Positions 1-8,628 are shown, counted from the stretch's first letter. The stretch: 64,000 nucleotides of DNA from VRUE01 sp963774405 (GCA_963774405.1 CAVZEV010000008.1:18269-82268); one strand, 5' to 3'. Numbers and translations: made by a program. The notes: generated by a model not told the origin, from the letters alone.

Positions 1-731
1 ACGTTGCCGGTTACGTTGTGGAGTCCGTAGCCGTTGGCCGGGAACGCCGTCACCGGCGCCGTGCCCGCGTAGCCGTCCGCGCAACTGTTCTCGACCGGAA
101 AGTCCCCTTGGAAAACGTTCATCCGGTGTTCGCCGCCCGGTTCCAGCTCATCTCCCCAGGGGAAACGGCAGCCGACCAGGCCGCCCCTTGCGGCGTACTC
201 CCACTCCGCCTCGGTCGGCAGCCGCGTCCCGCTCCAGGCGCAGAAGGCGAGCGCGTCGTGCCAGCAGACGTGGACGACCGGGTGGTCGGGGCGTTCCTTC
301 CAGCTGCTCGCCGGGCCCTCCGGGTGAGCCCAGTCGGCGCCTTCGACCTCGCGCCACCAGGGGGCTGCGGCGACCGCTCGCGTCGGTGCGGAGTCCTCGG
401 GCAGGAAGCCGGCGAAGACGAACGAGGAGCCGTACCGCTCGGCCTCGGTGCTATGGCCGGTGGCCGCGGCGAAGGTCCCGAACTGCTCGTTGGTGACGGC
501 AAGGCGCGAGATTGCGAAGGGCGACAGCTCCACTTCGTGCGCGGGACCCTCGCCGTCGAGCGGGTAGCCGTACTCGCCGTCCGTCCCCATCGTGAACTCG
601 CCGCCGTCGAGCTCGACCAGATCGGCGGCGACGAGCGCGGCGCCCTCTGTGGACTGCCCGGGCTCGGCCGGTTGGGCGCGGGAGTCCGGCTCGCGCGACT
701 CGTCGCTCGGGGCGCAACAGGAGTGGGTCAC
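1..731 (-). CDS. Formylglycine-generating-enzyme (SUMF1/FGE) family protein, 3' end cut by window
   Basis: Reading the minus strand down from a GTG at 731 gives a continuous frame of about 243 codons running off the window start. Diagnostic stretches are MTHSCCAPSDE at the N-terminus, LVELDGGEFTMGTDG, PFAISRLAVTNEQFG, FVFAGFLPED, PWWREVEGADWAHPEGP, HPVVHVCWHDALAFC and LPTEAEWEYAARGG. This is the order expected for an FGE-sulfatase domain. True FGEs oxidise a cysteine of sulfatases to formylglycine, and other members act in ergothioneine-type or enhancer-binding roles. The Cys-Cys-Ala-Pro N-terminus is common in the sulfatase-modifying subgroup. No sulfatase gene lies in the window and the C-terminal catalytic cysteines are outside it, so the exact activity is inferred. 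The start rests on that N-terminal motif. Confidence 0.85.
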   Translation of the reverse strand, partial: MTHSCCAPSDESREPDSRAQPAEPGQSTEGAALVAADLVELDGGEFTMGTDGEYGYPLDGEGPAHEVELSPFAISRLAVTNEQFGTFAAATGHSTEAERYGSSFVFAGFLPEDSAPTRAVAAAPWWREVEGADWAHPEGPASSWKERPDHPVVHVCWHDALAFCAWSGTRLPTEAEWEYAARGGLVGCRFPWGDELEPGGEHRMNVFQGDFPVENSCADGYAGTAPVTAFPANGYGLHNVTGN

Positions 732-797
732 GCGGCGGATATTGCCACCGAACGCAGTCCGTCGCGGTTCAAATGACGTCCGGGCAGGCAGCCCACG

Positions 798-847
798 CGC
801 GCATCCGACATTGACCACACCAGAGCGGGGTCAATGTCGGATGCGCG
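798..847. repeat. 19-bp perfect inverted repeat in a divergent promoter region
   Basis: The arms at 798-816 and 829-847 are exact reverse complements around a 12-nt loop and contain TTGACC / GGTCAA at the loop side. It lies between two divergently read genes (starts at 731 and 882), so it cannot simply be a terminator for either. It could be an operator or a 5'-leader hairpin of the DUF1697 gene. It resembles the repeats near 20132 and 55767. Confidence 0.8.
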
Positions 848-881
848 TGCCTGCCGTGCACCCCGGACTAGAGTCCGGCGC

Positions 882-1424
882 ATGGCGAGCCACGTGGCAT
901 TCCTGCGAGGGATGAACCTCGGCGGGCGGCGGATCAAGAACGAGGAGCTGCGGGCGGAGTTCGAGGCGCTGGGCTTCGCCGGCGTCGCCTGCTTTCGGGC
1001 CAGCGGCAACGTCATCTTTAGCGCCGCTGAGAAAAGCGAGGCGAAGTTGACCAAGGAGATCGAAGCCGGTCTCGGCGAGGCGCTCGGCTACGAAGTGCCG
1101 GTCTTCCTGCGCAGCGCCGCCGAGCTGCGCGCGCTCGCCGCACATGAACCGTTCGACGCCACGCAGGTGGAGGCGTCTAAGGGCAAGCTCCAGGTCGCCC
1201 TGCTGCCGAAGAAGCCGACGGCGACGGCGCGCAAGCGTGCACTGGCGCTGGCGAGCGACGACGACCGCCTCGCGCTTGAGGGGCGCGAGCTCTACTGGCT
1301 GCCGAAAGGCGGCATCTCGGAATCGGACCTCGATCTGAAGGCGATCGAGGCCGCCGTCGGCCCCTGGACGATGCGAACGACGGGCACGATCGAGCAGATC
1401 GTCACGAAGTATTTCGGTCCTTGA
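882..1424 (+). CDS. DUF1697 domain-containing protein
   Basis: A 180-residue protein starting MASHVAFLRGMNLGGRR, the signature opening of DUF1697, with FRASGNVIFSA shortly after and IEQIVTKY at the end. Family members are small cytosolic proteins of unknown biochemical role found widely in actinobacteria. I place the start at the ATG at 882 because the upstream in-frame ATG at 834 would put the inverted repeat inside the coding region and add residues not seen in the family. The last 23 bases overlap the convergent small membrane-protein gene. Confidence 0.85.
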   Translation: MASHVAFLRGMNLGGRRIKNEELRAEFEALGFAGVACFRASGNVIFSAAEKSEAKLTKEIEAGLGEALGYEVPVFLRSAAELRALAAHEPFDATQVEASKGKLQVALLPKKPTATARKRALALASDDDRLALEGRELYWLPKGGISESDLDLKAIEAAVGPWTMRTTGTIEQIVTKYFGP

Positions 1425-1611
1425 ACGACCGGGGCCCAGCGTGGCGCACGATCCGCTCTTTTAGCGTCATGTATCCGATGGCGGTTGCCCAAGAAATCGG
1501 AACGAGGACTACCGGGGGCGCGCCGAACACGAAGATCGCGAGGCCGGTGGCCACTGAGATGATGCCGCTGAAAAGCGAGGCGCCCCAGGGAGGTCGGAAG
1601 AGTTTGGCCAT
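1402..1611 (-). CDS. Small membrane protein (69 aa)
   Basis: This short frame reads MAKLFRPPWGASLFSGII, then a hydrophobic run through about residue 45 with a polar break, then a charged tail. That suggests two membrane-spanning helices. Its ATG overlaps the stop of the preceding 34-residue frame as TGATG, typical of translational coupling. I do not recognise a family. An in-frame ATG three codons upstream (1620) is an alternative start. Confidence 0.5.
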   Translation of the reverse strand: MAKLFRPPWGASLFSGIISVATGLAIFVFGAPPVVLVPISWATAIGYMTLKERIVRHAGPRSFKDRNTS

Positions 1612-1715
1612 CAGTTCCATGCCCCGATGATAAATACGAGTATCGCCAGTGGCCAGCTGGCGGCAAAGCCTTCGGCGATGCCTTCGTTGACTCGCCGGCC
1701 AAGAACCTCGGTCAA
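1611..1715 (-). CDS. Possible 34-aa membrane peptide between MBL hydrolase and 69-aa protein
   Basis: A TTG at 1713-1715 overlaps the stop of the upstream hydrolase (TTGA) and opens a 34-residue frame. It ends in a strongly hydrophobic helix around SWPLAILVFIIGAWN, followed by TGA overlapping the next ATG. The double overlap on both sides supports a real polycistronic peptide. The length is marginal and no homology is recognised, so it could also be a decayed C-terminus. Confidence 0.35.
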   Translation of the reverse strand: MTEVLGRRVNEGIAEGFAASWPLAILVFIIGAWN

Positions 1716-2650
1716 TTTTCTGTCGGGAAATCCGCACGTGGAAGCGCGGCGATCTCCAGGTTCCCACTGACGGCGCCGATCTCCTCGGGCAGGGCCGCCA
1801 GGCGCACGTCGGAGACGAACTCCAGCCGCTGGCCGAGCGGGCGGAAGAAGTTGTCGTAGTGGGTGGGGACGACGACCTTGGGGTCGAGGCGGGGGATGAT
1901 CCGCTGCCAGTAGTCGGCGGTGAAGTTGCGCCCGGCGACGCCGGCGAGGAAGACGTCGACGCCGCGCTCGCGCACCGCCTCGTCGATCAGGTTGGCGCTG
2001 CCCTGGTGGTAGAAGCTGACCCCGGCGACCTTGATCGAGATGCCCCAGACCTGGCCGCAGCGGTAGGCGCCGGGGGTGAGGCCGTCGAGATGCTCGCAGG
2101 TGAGGTCGCCGTCGTAGGGGACGGCGAGCCCGAGCAGCAGCTTGGAGTGCACGCTGGGCGTGAAGCTGACCTCGAACGGACCCAGCTCGTAGCTGCGGTA
2201 GGGCTCGACCTCCACCGTCTGCTCGGCGAGGCCGTGTAGGCCCATCAGGGTCAGCAGTGAGTCCGACCCATAGGCCTTGCAGCCGAAGCGACGGGCGATC
2301 GCCGGCGCGTCGACGGCGTGGTCGAAGTGGGTGTGGCCGACGAGGACCCCGACGACCTCGCCGGGGGCATGGACGAAGCGGTCGAGCATCGCCGGGTCTG
2401 GCAGCGCCGAGCGTCGCCGCAGCAGGTCGGCGAAGGGGACGCGCGAGAGGTAGGGATCGACGAAGAGCGTCTTGCCCTCGGCGCTGATCCGGTAGCCGGA
2501 GACGCCCAGCCATTCGAGCTCCAGCCCGTCCGGCAGCGCAAGCGGCCGTGCCTCCAGCTCACCCAACACTTGGCCGTCTTCGCGCTGCGACGCCGTCCGG
2601 GTCAGCCGTGCCCTGGCGAGCTCGCTCAGGTGTCGCAGTGGACTGGGCAC
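1712..2650 (-). CDS. Metallo-beta-lactamase-fold hydrolase (UlaG/L-ascorbate-lactonase-like group)
   Basis: A 312-residue cytosolic protein. The zinc motif HTHFDHAVDAPA lies at about residues 106-117, preceded by the fold's first strand (YRISAEGKTLFVDPYLSR). Further candidate metal ligands sit in VHSKL, FYHQGSANLID and PTHYDNFFRPL. This order fits single-domain MBL hydrolases acting on small esters, lactones or phosphodiesters, and the substrate cannot be told. It heads a tightly coupled set with two tiny membrane proteins downstream and shares a 52-bp divergent promoter region with the ABC-F gene. Confidence 0.8.
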   Translation of the reverse strand: MPSPLRHLSELARARLTRTASQREDGQVLGELEARPLALPDGLELEWLGVSGYRISAEGKTLFVDPYLSRVPFADLLRRRSALPDPAMLDRFVHAPGEVVGVLVGHTHFDHAVDAPAIARRFGCKAYGSDSLLTLMGLHGLAEQTVEVEPYRSYELGPFEVSFTPSVHSKLLLGLAVPYDGDLTCEHLDGLTPGAYRCGQVWGISIKVAGVSFYHQGSANLIDEAVRERGVDVFLAGVAGRNFTADYWQRIIPRLDPKVVVPTHYDNFFRPLGQRLEFVSDVRLAALPEEIGAVSGNLEIAALPRADFPTEN

Positions 2651-2702
2651 CGTCTGGACACCCTACGCCGGGGTGCTCGGTCCGCGTAAGGTCAGGCTGA
2701 CC

Positions 2703-4613
2703 ATGGCCATCGCGACCGCGACCACGATCGACCTCTACGCCGGCGGCAAGCTGCTCTTCGCCGACGTCTCCTTCAAGCTCGAGCCGCGCGAGCGGATGAC
2801 GCTGTCGGGGCGCAACGGCGTCGGCAAGTCGACCCTGCTGCGCGTCCTCGCCGGCGAGCGGCCACCCGACTCGGGCAGCATCGCCCTGCAGAAAGGCGCG
2901 CGGGTGGCCCTGCACGACCAGCGCCCGCCCCGCGACGAGGAGATCTCGCTCGGCGACTACGTCTTCTCTGGTCGCGCCGATATGGAGGAGACCGAGGCCG
3001 AGCTGGCGCGCCTGGAGGCGGCGATGGGCGCCGGCACGCCCGACGAGGAGACGATGCGGGCCTACTCGGCGGCGCAGCAGCGCCTCGAAGCCGGCGGCGG
3101 CTACCGCTGGCGCGATGACGTCCTCGCCGTGCTCGGCGGCCTCGGCTTCGACGAGGAGGCGGCCGCGCGGCGGCTCTCGACCTTCTCCGGCGGCGAGCTG
3201 ACCCGCGCCTCGCTGGCCCGCGCCCTCGCCACCCGTCCCGATCTGCTGCTGCTCGACGAGCCGACGAACCACCTCGACATCCCCTCGCTGGAATGGCTCG
3301 AGAGCTACCTCGTCGGCCTCGATGCCGCGGTCGTGCTCGTCGCCCACGACCGCTGGTTCCTCGAGGCAGTCGGCACCTCGGTGCTGGAGCTGGAGGCCCA
3401 GCGCGGCCGCTTCTTCGCCGGCCCCTGGCACGCCTGGCGCAAGGAGCAGGCGGCGCGCGAGATCGCCCTCGGCAAGGCGATCGAGCGCCAGCAGGCGGAG
3501 ATCGAGCGGATGGAGCGCTTCGTCGAGCGCTTCCGCTACAAGGCGACCAAGGCCAAACAGGCCCAGTCGCGGCTCAAGCAGATCGACAAGATCAAGCGCG
3601 ACGGCGCCAGGGCCGAAGCGCGCGACCGCCGCAACCTGCGCTTCTCCTTCGTCAAACCCGAGCGGCCCGGCCGGGTGGTGCTGAAACTGGTCAAGGCGAC
3701 GATCGAGGTGCCGGGACGCACGCTCCTTGCCGGTGCAAACCTCGAACTCGAACGCGGCGAACACGTCGTCCTCGTCGGCCCCAACGGCGCCGGCAAGACG
3801 ACCCTGATCGAGACCCTGGCCGAGCAGCGCGAGCCCGCCGCCGGCTCGGTTCGCACCGGGCACAACGTCAAGGTCGGCTACCTCTCCCAGCACGCCGAGA
3901 CGGCCGCCGGGACCGGCACCGTGCTCGACGCCGCCCAGCGCGAGACCGGCCTCAGCGGCCAGAAGGCGCGCGACCTGCTCGGCGGCTTCCTCTTCTCCGG
4001 TGCCGACGTGGAGAAGTCGCTCGACGACATCTCCGGGGGCGAGCAGCGGCGCCTCTCGCTGGCGATCCTGGTGGCGAGCGGCGCCAACGTGCTGATCCTC
4101 GACGAGCCGACGAACCACCTCGACATCGAGAGCCGCGAGGCGCTCGAGGACGCCCTCTCCGCCTTCGAAGGCGCCGTCATCCTCGTCTCCCATGATCGCG
4201 CCCTGCTCGAGGCGGTCGGCAGCCGCACGATCGTCTGCGAGGACGGCGAGCTGCGCAGCCACGCCAGCGGCTGGGCCGCCTACCAGCGCCGCCGCGAGGA
4301 AGACACCGAAGCGGCCTCGGCCGCCGCCGCGGCGGCGAAGCGCTCGGCCAAGGGCGGCAAGCGCCAGAGCCCGCGCACCGTCGCCCAGCGGGCGGCGCGC
4401 AAGGCGGGCCGCCTGGCCGAGAAGATCGAGGCGGCCGAGGCGGAGCTGCGCGCGGTCGAGGAGGAGCTCGCCGATCCGGCCGCCTGGTCGACGCCGGCGA
4501 AGTCAGCGAAGGCCGAAGAGCGCCACGAGGCGGCCAAGCGCAAGGTCTCAGAGCTCTACGAGCAGTGGGAGGAGGCCGAAAAAACGGTCAGCGCAGCGGG
4601 CGATCCAGCCTGA
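2703..4613 (+). CDS. ABC-F family ATPase (ribosome-associated type, Ettlinger group)
   Basis: About 636 residues with two nucleotide-binding domains and no membrane segment. Domain 1 has Walker A GRNGVGKST, signature FSGGELTRASLARAL and Walker B LLLLDEPTNHLDIPS. Domain 2 has GPNGAGKTT, ISGGEQRRLSLAI and LILDEPTNHLDIES. A charged helical linker with ERFRYKATKAKQAQSR separates them, and a coiled-coil tail follows the second domain. ABC-F proteins act on the ribosome, in translation control or antibiotic protection. Which role applies here cannot be read. The ATG at 2703 starts right at the first domain. The 3' end overlaps the convergent P450 gene by 26 bases. Confidence 0.92.
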   Translation: MAIATATTIDLYAGGKLLFADVSFKLEPRERMTLSGRNGVGKSTLLRVLAGERPPDSGSIALQKGARVALHDQRPPRDEEISLGDYVFSGRADMEETEAELARLEAAMGAGTPDEETMRAYSAAQQRLEAGGGYRWRDDVLAVLGGLGFDEEAAARRLSTFSGGELTRASLARALATRPDLLLLDEPTNHLDIPSLEWLESYLVGLDAAVVLVAHDRWFLEAVGTSVLELEAQRGRFFAGPWHAWRKEQAAREIALGKAIERQQAEIERMERFVERFRYKATKAKQAQSRLKQIDKIKRDGARAEARDRRNLRFSFVKPERPGRVVLKLVKATIEVPGRTLLAGANLELERGEHVVLVGPNGAGKTTLIETLAEQREPAAGSVRTGHNVKVGYLSQHAETAAGTGTVLDAAQRETGLSGQKARDLLGGFLFSGADVEKSLDDISGGEQRRLSLAILVASGANVLILDEPTNHLDIESREALEDALSAFEGAVILVSHDRALLEAVGSRTIVCEDGELRSHASGWAAYQRRREEDTEAASAAAAAAKRSAKGGKRQSPRTVAQRAARKAGRLAEKIEAAEAELRAVEEELADPAAWSTPAKSAKAEERHEAAKRKVSELYEQWEEAEKTVSAAGDPA

Positions 4614-5946
4614 CCAGGGCGCCCTTTCCGGGCGCCAGGGTGATGTTGCGGACCTTGACCTTCTCCGGCTTCGGGTCCGGCGCGCTGAGTTCGGCGCGGG
4701 TGACGAACTCGCGCAGGACGATCCGCATCTCGTATTCGGCGAAGGCGGCGCCGATGCAGCGGCGCACGCCGCCGCCGAAGGGAATCCAGGCGTAGTTGTC
4801 GACCTTGCCCTCGAGGAAGCGCTCGGGCCGGAACTCGTCCGGCTCGGGAAAGATGTCCTCGCGGTAGTGCAGGGCGGCGATCGCCGCCATCACAAAGGTG
4901 CCGCGGGGGAGTTCGTAGCCGCCGATCTCCAGCGGCGCGGTCAGCTTGCGCGCCACGTCGACGATCACCGGTCGCGCCCGCAGGGTCTCCCGCACCGTCG
5001 CCGCCAGGTAGTCCTCCTCGCCGGCGGCGAGCGAGTCGCGCAGCTTGGCCAGGGCGCGGGGCGAGCGCAGCAGCCGCTCGATCGCCCAGGCGAGCCCGGT
5101 GGCCGTGGTCTCGTGGCCGGCGGCGAGCACCGTGACCAGCTCGTCGCGCAGCTCCTCGTCGCTCATCGGGCTGCCGTCGTCGTGGCGCGCGGCGAGCAGC
5201 AGCGAGAGGATGTCGCCGCGCTCCTCGCCCTCGGCCGGCTCGGGCTCGGCCCGTCGCAGCGCGATCTCCTCGTAGATGAAGGCGTCGAGCTCCTCGCGGG
5301 CTGCGACGAAGCGGGTCCAGGGGCTCCAGGGGCCGAGGTGGCGGCGCAGCATCGGGAAGGCGATCACCGCGCTGACCCGGTCGCTGAAGCGCTGGATGAT
5401 GCGCTCGAAGCGGGTCAGCCGGGCCTTGTCGTCGACACCGAAGACCGCCCGCATGATCACGGCGAGGGTGATGCGCTGGGTGTGCGGCCGCAGGGCGAAC
5501 GGCTCGCCGACCGGCCAGCTCTCCATCTCGGCCAGCGTCGCCTCGCGGATCAGCTCGCCGTAGCGGTCGATCCGCTCGCCGTGGAAGGGCGGCAGCAGGA
5601 GCTTGCGCTGGCGCATGTGGGGCGCCTCGTCAAGGGTCAGCACCGAGTTGGGCCCGAGCGCGGGCTCGAGCACGGTGGCGTTCGCCTCGCCCGCGTGCGC
5701 CTGCTCGGGCGGGGTGGTGAAGAGGCGCTTGACCAGCCCCGGGTCGGTGACGTAGACGAGCCGGCCGAAGTAGGGGAAGTCGAGCATGAAGACGTCGCCG
5801 TGGCGCTGCTGCAGCCTGATCAGGAAGCCGAGCGGATCGCGGGCGTAGCGCAGCGCCTGCAGCAGCGCCGGCAGCTTCGACCCCGGTGGCAACCCGGCGT
5901 GGCGGACGGGCGGGGCCGAAGCCGAAGGGATCGTCGCCTGCTCCAT
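4588..5946 (-). CDS. Cytochrome P450
   Basis: A 452-residue haem monooxygenase. I-helix oxygen-activation motif AAGHETTATGLAWAIE, ExxR in TVRETLRARPV, the PxRF region FRPERFLEG, and haem-cysteine loop FGGGVRRCIGAAFAEYEM are all present and in order. The N-terminus has no membrane anchor, so it is a soluble bacterial P450 needing separate redox partners, none of which are adjacent. I chose the ATG at 5946 because the 16 residues further upstream are not family-like. The substrate is unknown. Confidence 0.93.
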   Translation of the reverse strand: MEQATIPSASAPPVRHAGLPPGSKLPALLQALRYARDPLGFLIRLQQRHGDVFMLDFPYFGRLVYVTDPGLVKRLFTTPPEQAHAGEANATVLEPALGPNSVLTLDEAPHMRQRKLLLPPFHGERIDRYGELIREATLAEMESWPVGEPFALRPHTQRITLAVIMRAVFGVDDKARLTRFERIIQRFSDRVSAVIAFPMLRRHLGPWSPWTRFVAAREELDAFIYEEIALRRAEPEPAEGEERGDILSLLLAARHDDGSPMSDEELRDELVTVLAAGHETTATGLAWAIERLLRSPRALAKLRDSLAAGEEDYLAATVRETLRARPVIVDVARKLTAPLEIGGYELPRGTFVMAAIAALHYREDIFPEPDEFRPERFLEGKVDNYAWIPFGGGVRRCIGAAFAEYEMRIVLREFVTRAELSAPDPKPEKVKVRNITLAPGKGALVRLDRPLR

Positions 5947-6004
5947 CCCCCGGACCATAGCCCAAGAACTGGCCGCGCCAGCCAGGATGCTCACCTGTCA
6001 GCAA

Positions 6005-6937
6005 TCAGAAGACGATCGTTCTCGCCCCGTCGAGGAGGACGCGGTCGTCGATGTGGGCGCTTACCGCGCGGGCCAGGACTAGGCGCTCGATGTCGCGGCC
6101 GATTCGCTGCAGGTCGGAGACCTCGTCGCGGTGGCTGACCCTGGTCACGTCCTGGTCGATGATCGGCCCGGCGTCGAGCTCCTCGGTGACGTAGTGGGCG
6201 GTGGCGCCGATCAGCTTGACCCCGCGCTCGTGGGCGCGGCGGTAGGGGTCGGCACCGACGAAGGCGGGCAGGAAGCTGTGGTGGATGTTGATCGCCGGCG
6301 CTCCAAGCCGCTCGAGGAACTCGGCGGAGAGGACCTGCATGTAGCGGGCGAGGACGAGCAGGTCGACCTCGCCGAGCAGCTCCAAGGTGCGCGCCTCGGC
6401 CTCGGCCTTGGCGCCGGCCTCTACCGGCACGTGGTGAAAGGGGAGACCGAGCGAGGCGACCTGCTCGCGGTGCTCCTCGTGGTTGGAGACGACGGCGACG
6501 ATCTCGGCGCCGAGCTCGCCGCTGCGCCAGCGCCAGAGCAGGTCGGAGAGGCAGTGGTCCTCGCGCGAGACCATGATCGCCAGCCGCTTGGGCTCGCTCG
6601 ACTCGGCGAAGCGGTGGTCCATCTCGAAACGCGCGGCGATCTCGCGCTCGAAACGCCCGTAGACCTCGTCCCGCTCTCCCTCGGGCACAGCGTCGAAGGC
6701 CATCCGCATGAAGAAGCGGCCCTCGTTGCTCGAGTGCTGGTCGGCGTCGACGATGTTGAGCCCCGCATCGGCGAGGAAGCCGCTGACCGCGGCGATCAGC
6801 CCCGGCCGGTCCGGGCAGGCGAGCAGCAGGCGAGTTGTCGATTGCTCCGCGATCGGTGCATCATCGCTTGCGCGAGTCGGAACCGCAGCAAAAATCCAAA
6901 AGTGGCAGATCGCACATCGTGGCTGACTTTGCGTCAA
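6005..6937 (-). CDS. purU: Formyltetrahydrofolate deformylase
   Basis: The enzyme hydrolyses 10-formyl-THF to formate and THF and balances the one-carbon pool. An N-terminal ACT domain (CPDRPGLIAAVSGFLADAG, VDADQHSSNEGRFFMRM) is followed by a formyltransferase-fold domain with NHEEHREQVASLGLPFHHVP, VLARYMQVLS, NIHHSFLPAFVGADPYRRA and the conserved aspartate-containing TEELDAGPIIDQD. This is the classic PurU layout and close to usual length. The first 30 or so residues are atypical, and no better start codon is visible in frame, so the start at 6937 is uncertain. Confidence 0.92.
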   Translation of the reverse strand: MTQSQPRCAICHFWIFAAVPTRASDDAPIAEQSTTRLLLACPDRPGLIAAVSGFLADAGLNIVDADQHSSNEGRFFMRMAFDAVPEGERDEVYGRFEREIAARFEMDHRFAESSEPKRLAIMVSREDHCLSDLLWRWRSGELGAEIVAVVSNHEEHREQVASLGLPFHHVPVEAGAKAEAEARTLELLGEVDLLVLARYMQVLSAEFLERLGAPAINIHHSFLPAFVGADPYRRAHERGVKLIGATAHYVTEELDAGPIIDQDVTRVSHRDEVSDLQRIGRDIERLVLARAVSAHIDDRVLLDGARTIVF

Positions 6938-7009
6938 ACAGCACGAACTATGTGAGAAGTGTGAGCGCGGTCACCTTGCGGGGCCGCAAATACCGGCACG
7001 GTCCGCCGC

Positions 7010-7501
7010 TTGCTCACAAAACGCACATATTTCATTCCCGTCCTGGTCCTCTGCATCGCCTTCCCCGCCGCGGCGCTCGCGGCCGGCAAGGGCGGCGGAT
7101 CGTCGTCCCAAGCTTCGGTTGCCGGTGCGGTGCCCGCGCAGCTCTCGGTCCTGCGCCGCTCGACGGTCAGCTTCCACCGCACGATCCGAGTCACGGTCGC
7201 CCACCTCGAAGCGGTCCATCGCGCCAAGGTCCGCCGCCGGCGCCGCGAGCTCTTCGCCTCGCTCCCGGGCGGCGTCTCGCAGGAAACGCTCGACGCGATC
7301 GGCGCCTGCGAGTCCGGTGGCGACCCGACCGCTGTCTCCTCGGACGGCACCTACCGCGGCAAGTACCAGTTCGACTACGGCACCTGGGAATCGGTCGGCG
7401 GCAGCGGCGACCCGGCCGCGGCTCCCGAACGGGAACAGGACTACCGGGCTGCATTGCTGTACGAGCGCTCCGGCTCCTCGCCCTGGCCCGTCTGCGGCTG
7501 A
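7010..7501 (+). CDS. Secreted Rpf/transglycosylase-like protein
   Basis: A TTG start opens a signal peptide (YFIPVLVLCIAFPAAALA) followed by a basic helical spacer. A C-terminal resuscitation-promoting-factor-like lysozyme fold then reads IGACESGGDPTAVSSDG, YRGKYQFDYGTWESVGG and a final Cys (WPVCG). The glutamate in ACESGG is the expected catalytic acid and the two cysteines can form the family disulfide. Rpf-like proteins cleave peptidoglycan glycan strands and promote exit from dormancy in actinobacteria. At 163 residues it is a minimal version without LysM or DUF348 modules. Confidence 0.82.
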   Translation: MLTKRTYFIPVLVLCIAFPAAALAAGKGGGSSSQASVAGAVPAQLSVLRRSTVSFHRTIRVTVAHLEAVHRAKVRRRRRELFASLPGGVSQETLDAIGACESGGDPTAVSSDGTYRGKYQFDYGTWESVGGSGDPAAAPEREQDYRAALLYERSGSSPWPVCG

Positions 7502-7517
7502 GCCTACGATCACTGGC

Positions 7518-8363
7518 GTGAGCGAGGCGGTCCCGACCCCAGACCCGCAGGGACCGCAGCGCAAGCCCCCCAAGGAGGCGATCGCCGAGGCCAAGGTGCG
7601 CGCCCCGACCAGGGGCAATCGCAAGCTCGAGACCTTCCTCGGCGCCGTCAACGGCGACGAGCAGGTGCGGGCCTGGTGGTACATGGCCCAGGTGCACGCC
7701 GAGCGGCTCGGCATGTCGGATCACTCCTGGGTCCACACGCAGATCGTCCTCAACATCGCCCTGCGCCTGCTGCGCCTGCTGGTCAAGGCGGGAGTCGAGC
7801 CGGCGATGGTCGCCGACCACGGGATGTCGCCCCGCGACGCCGAGGTCGTGGTCGCGGGCGGCGCCCTGCTGCACGACGTCGGCATGTCGATCCACCGCCA
7901 GGACCACGAGGCCTACAGCCTCTTCCTCGCCAACGGGGCGCTGGAACGGCTGCTCTCCGAGAGCTACAAGCAGCCCGCGCGAACGGTCGTCGCCTCGGAG
8001 ATCCTGCACGCGATCATCGGTCACCGCCGCCGCGGCGAGCCCTACACGCTGGAGGCGGGCGTGGTGCGGGTCGCCGACGCGCTCGACATGGCGCAGGGCC
8101 GCACGCGGTTGCCGATCGAAGCGGGGCAGGAAGGCATCCACTCGATCTCCGCCGCCGCCGTCGACGAGGTGCGGATCGAGGCGGGGGAGAGCCGGCCGGT
8201 GCGGATCCAGATCGAGCTCAACAACTCGGCCGGGATCTTCCAGGTCGACGACCTGCTGGCGACGAAGATCCGCGGCACCCCGCTCGAGGGCAAGGTCGAA
8301 GTCGCCGCCGAGATCGAGGGCGAGACCGAGAAGCGCCTCTTGAGTGGATTCCGACTCGACTGA
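7518..8363 (+). CDS. HD-domain protein (predicted metal-dependent phosphohydrolase)
   Basis: A 281-residue protein starting at a GTG 17 bases after the Rpf-like gene. The HD signature is clear: HSWVHTQIVLNIALRLL provides the first histidine, GGALLHDVGMSIHRQDHE the HD pair, and ILHAIIGHRRRGEPYTLE with VVRVADALDMAQGR the later His and Asp ligands. HD proteins hydrolyse nucleotides or phosphoesters, and the substrate cannot be inferred. The C-terminal 80 residues form a beta-rich extension (VRIQIELNNSAGIFQVDDL) of unknown role. Confidence 0.8.
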   Translation: MSEAVPTPDPQGPQRKPPKEAIAEAKVRAPTRGNRKLETFLGAVNGDEQVRAWWYMAQVHAERLGMSDHSWVHTQIVLNIALRLLRLLVKAGVEPAMVADHGMSPRDAEVVVAGGALLHDVGMSIHRQDHEAYSLFLANGALERLLSESYKQPARTVVASEILHAIIGHRRRGEPYTLEAGVVRVADALDMAQGRTRLPIEAGQEGIHSISAAAVDEVRIEAGESRPVRIQIELNNSAGIFQVDDLLATKIRGTPLEGKVEVAAEIEGETEKRLLSGFRLD

Positions 8364-8373
8364 GGCTACGCGG

Positions 8374-8628
8374 TCAGCCGTAGCGCTCGAGGTCGGCGCG
8401 GCGCCGTTCTTTGCGCGCGTCGAGGCGGCCCTGGACGATCGAGAGCACGATGACCAGGATCGCGAAGAAGGCGATCACGCCGAAGCAGAAGAAGGTGACC
8501 GTCTTGTCGGTGGTCGGCCCGGCGAGCCCGACGCCGTTGTCGGCGAGGGCGAATGGCGCCGCTACGAGTAGCGAGAGCAACACCGCGCTAAGTGCCGCGA
8601 AAGCTGTGACCGCGCGAGGGATTCTCAC
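8374..8628 (-). CDS. Small membrane protein with signal-like N-terminus
   Basis: An 84-residue frame from a GTG at 8628. An N-terminal hydrophobic segment (AALSAVLLSLLVAAPFALA) resembles a signal peptide, a short loop follows (DNGVGLAGPTTDKTVTFF), then a second membrane helix and a very basic tail ending RRADLERYG. Solirubrobacter-like genomes often carry such small proteins, but I recognise no family. Its promoter faces that of uppP across a large inverted repeat. Confidence 0.6.
   Translation of the reverse strand: MRIPRAVTAFAALSAVLLSLLVAAPFALADNGVGLAGPTTDKTVTFFCFGVIAFFAILVIVLSIVQGRLDARKERRRADLERYG

Noticed and set aside
18..776. Long plus-strand open frame at the window start
   Set aside because: The opposite strand encodes clear FGE motifs; the plus frame is a GC-driven shadow without recognisable motifs.
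2559..4262. 567-codon minus-strand open frame opposite the ABC-F gene
   Set aside because: It is the exact antisense of a gene with complete ABC motifs. Long antisense frames are expected at this GC content.
6945..6980. Direct TCACA-like repeats before the Rpf-like gene as another Pho box
   Set aside because: The units repeat every 9 bases, not 11, and the downstream genes have no phosphate link.
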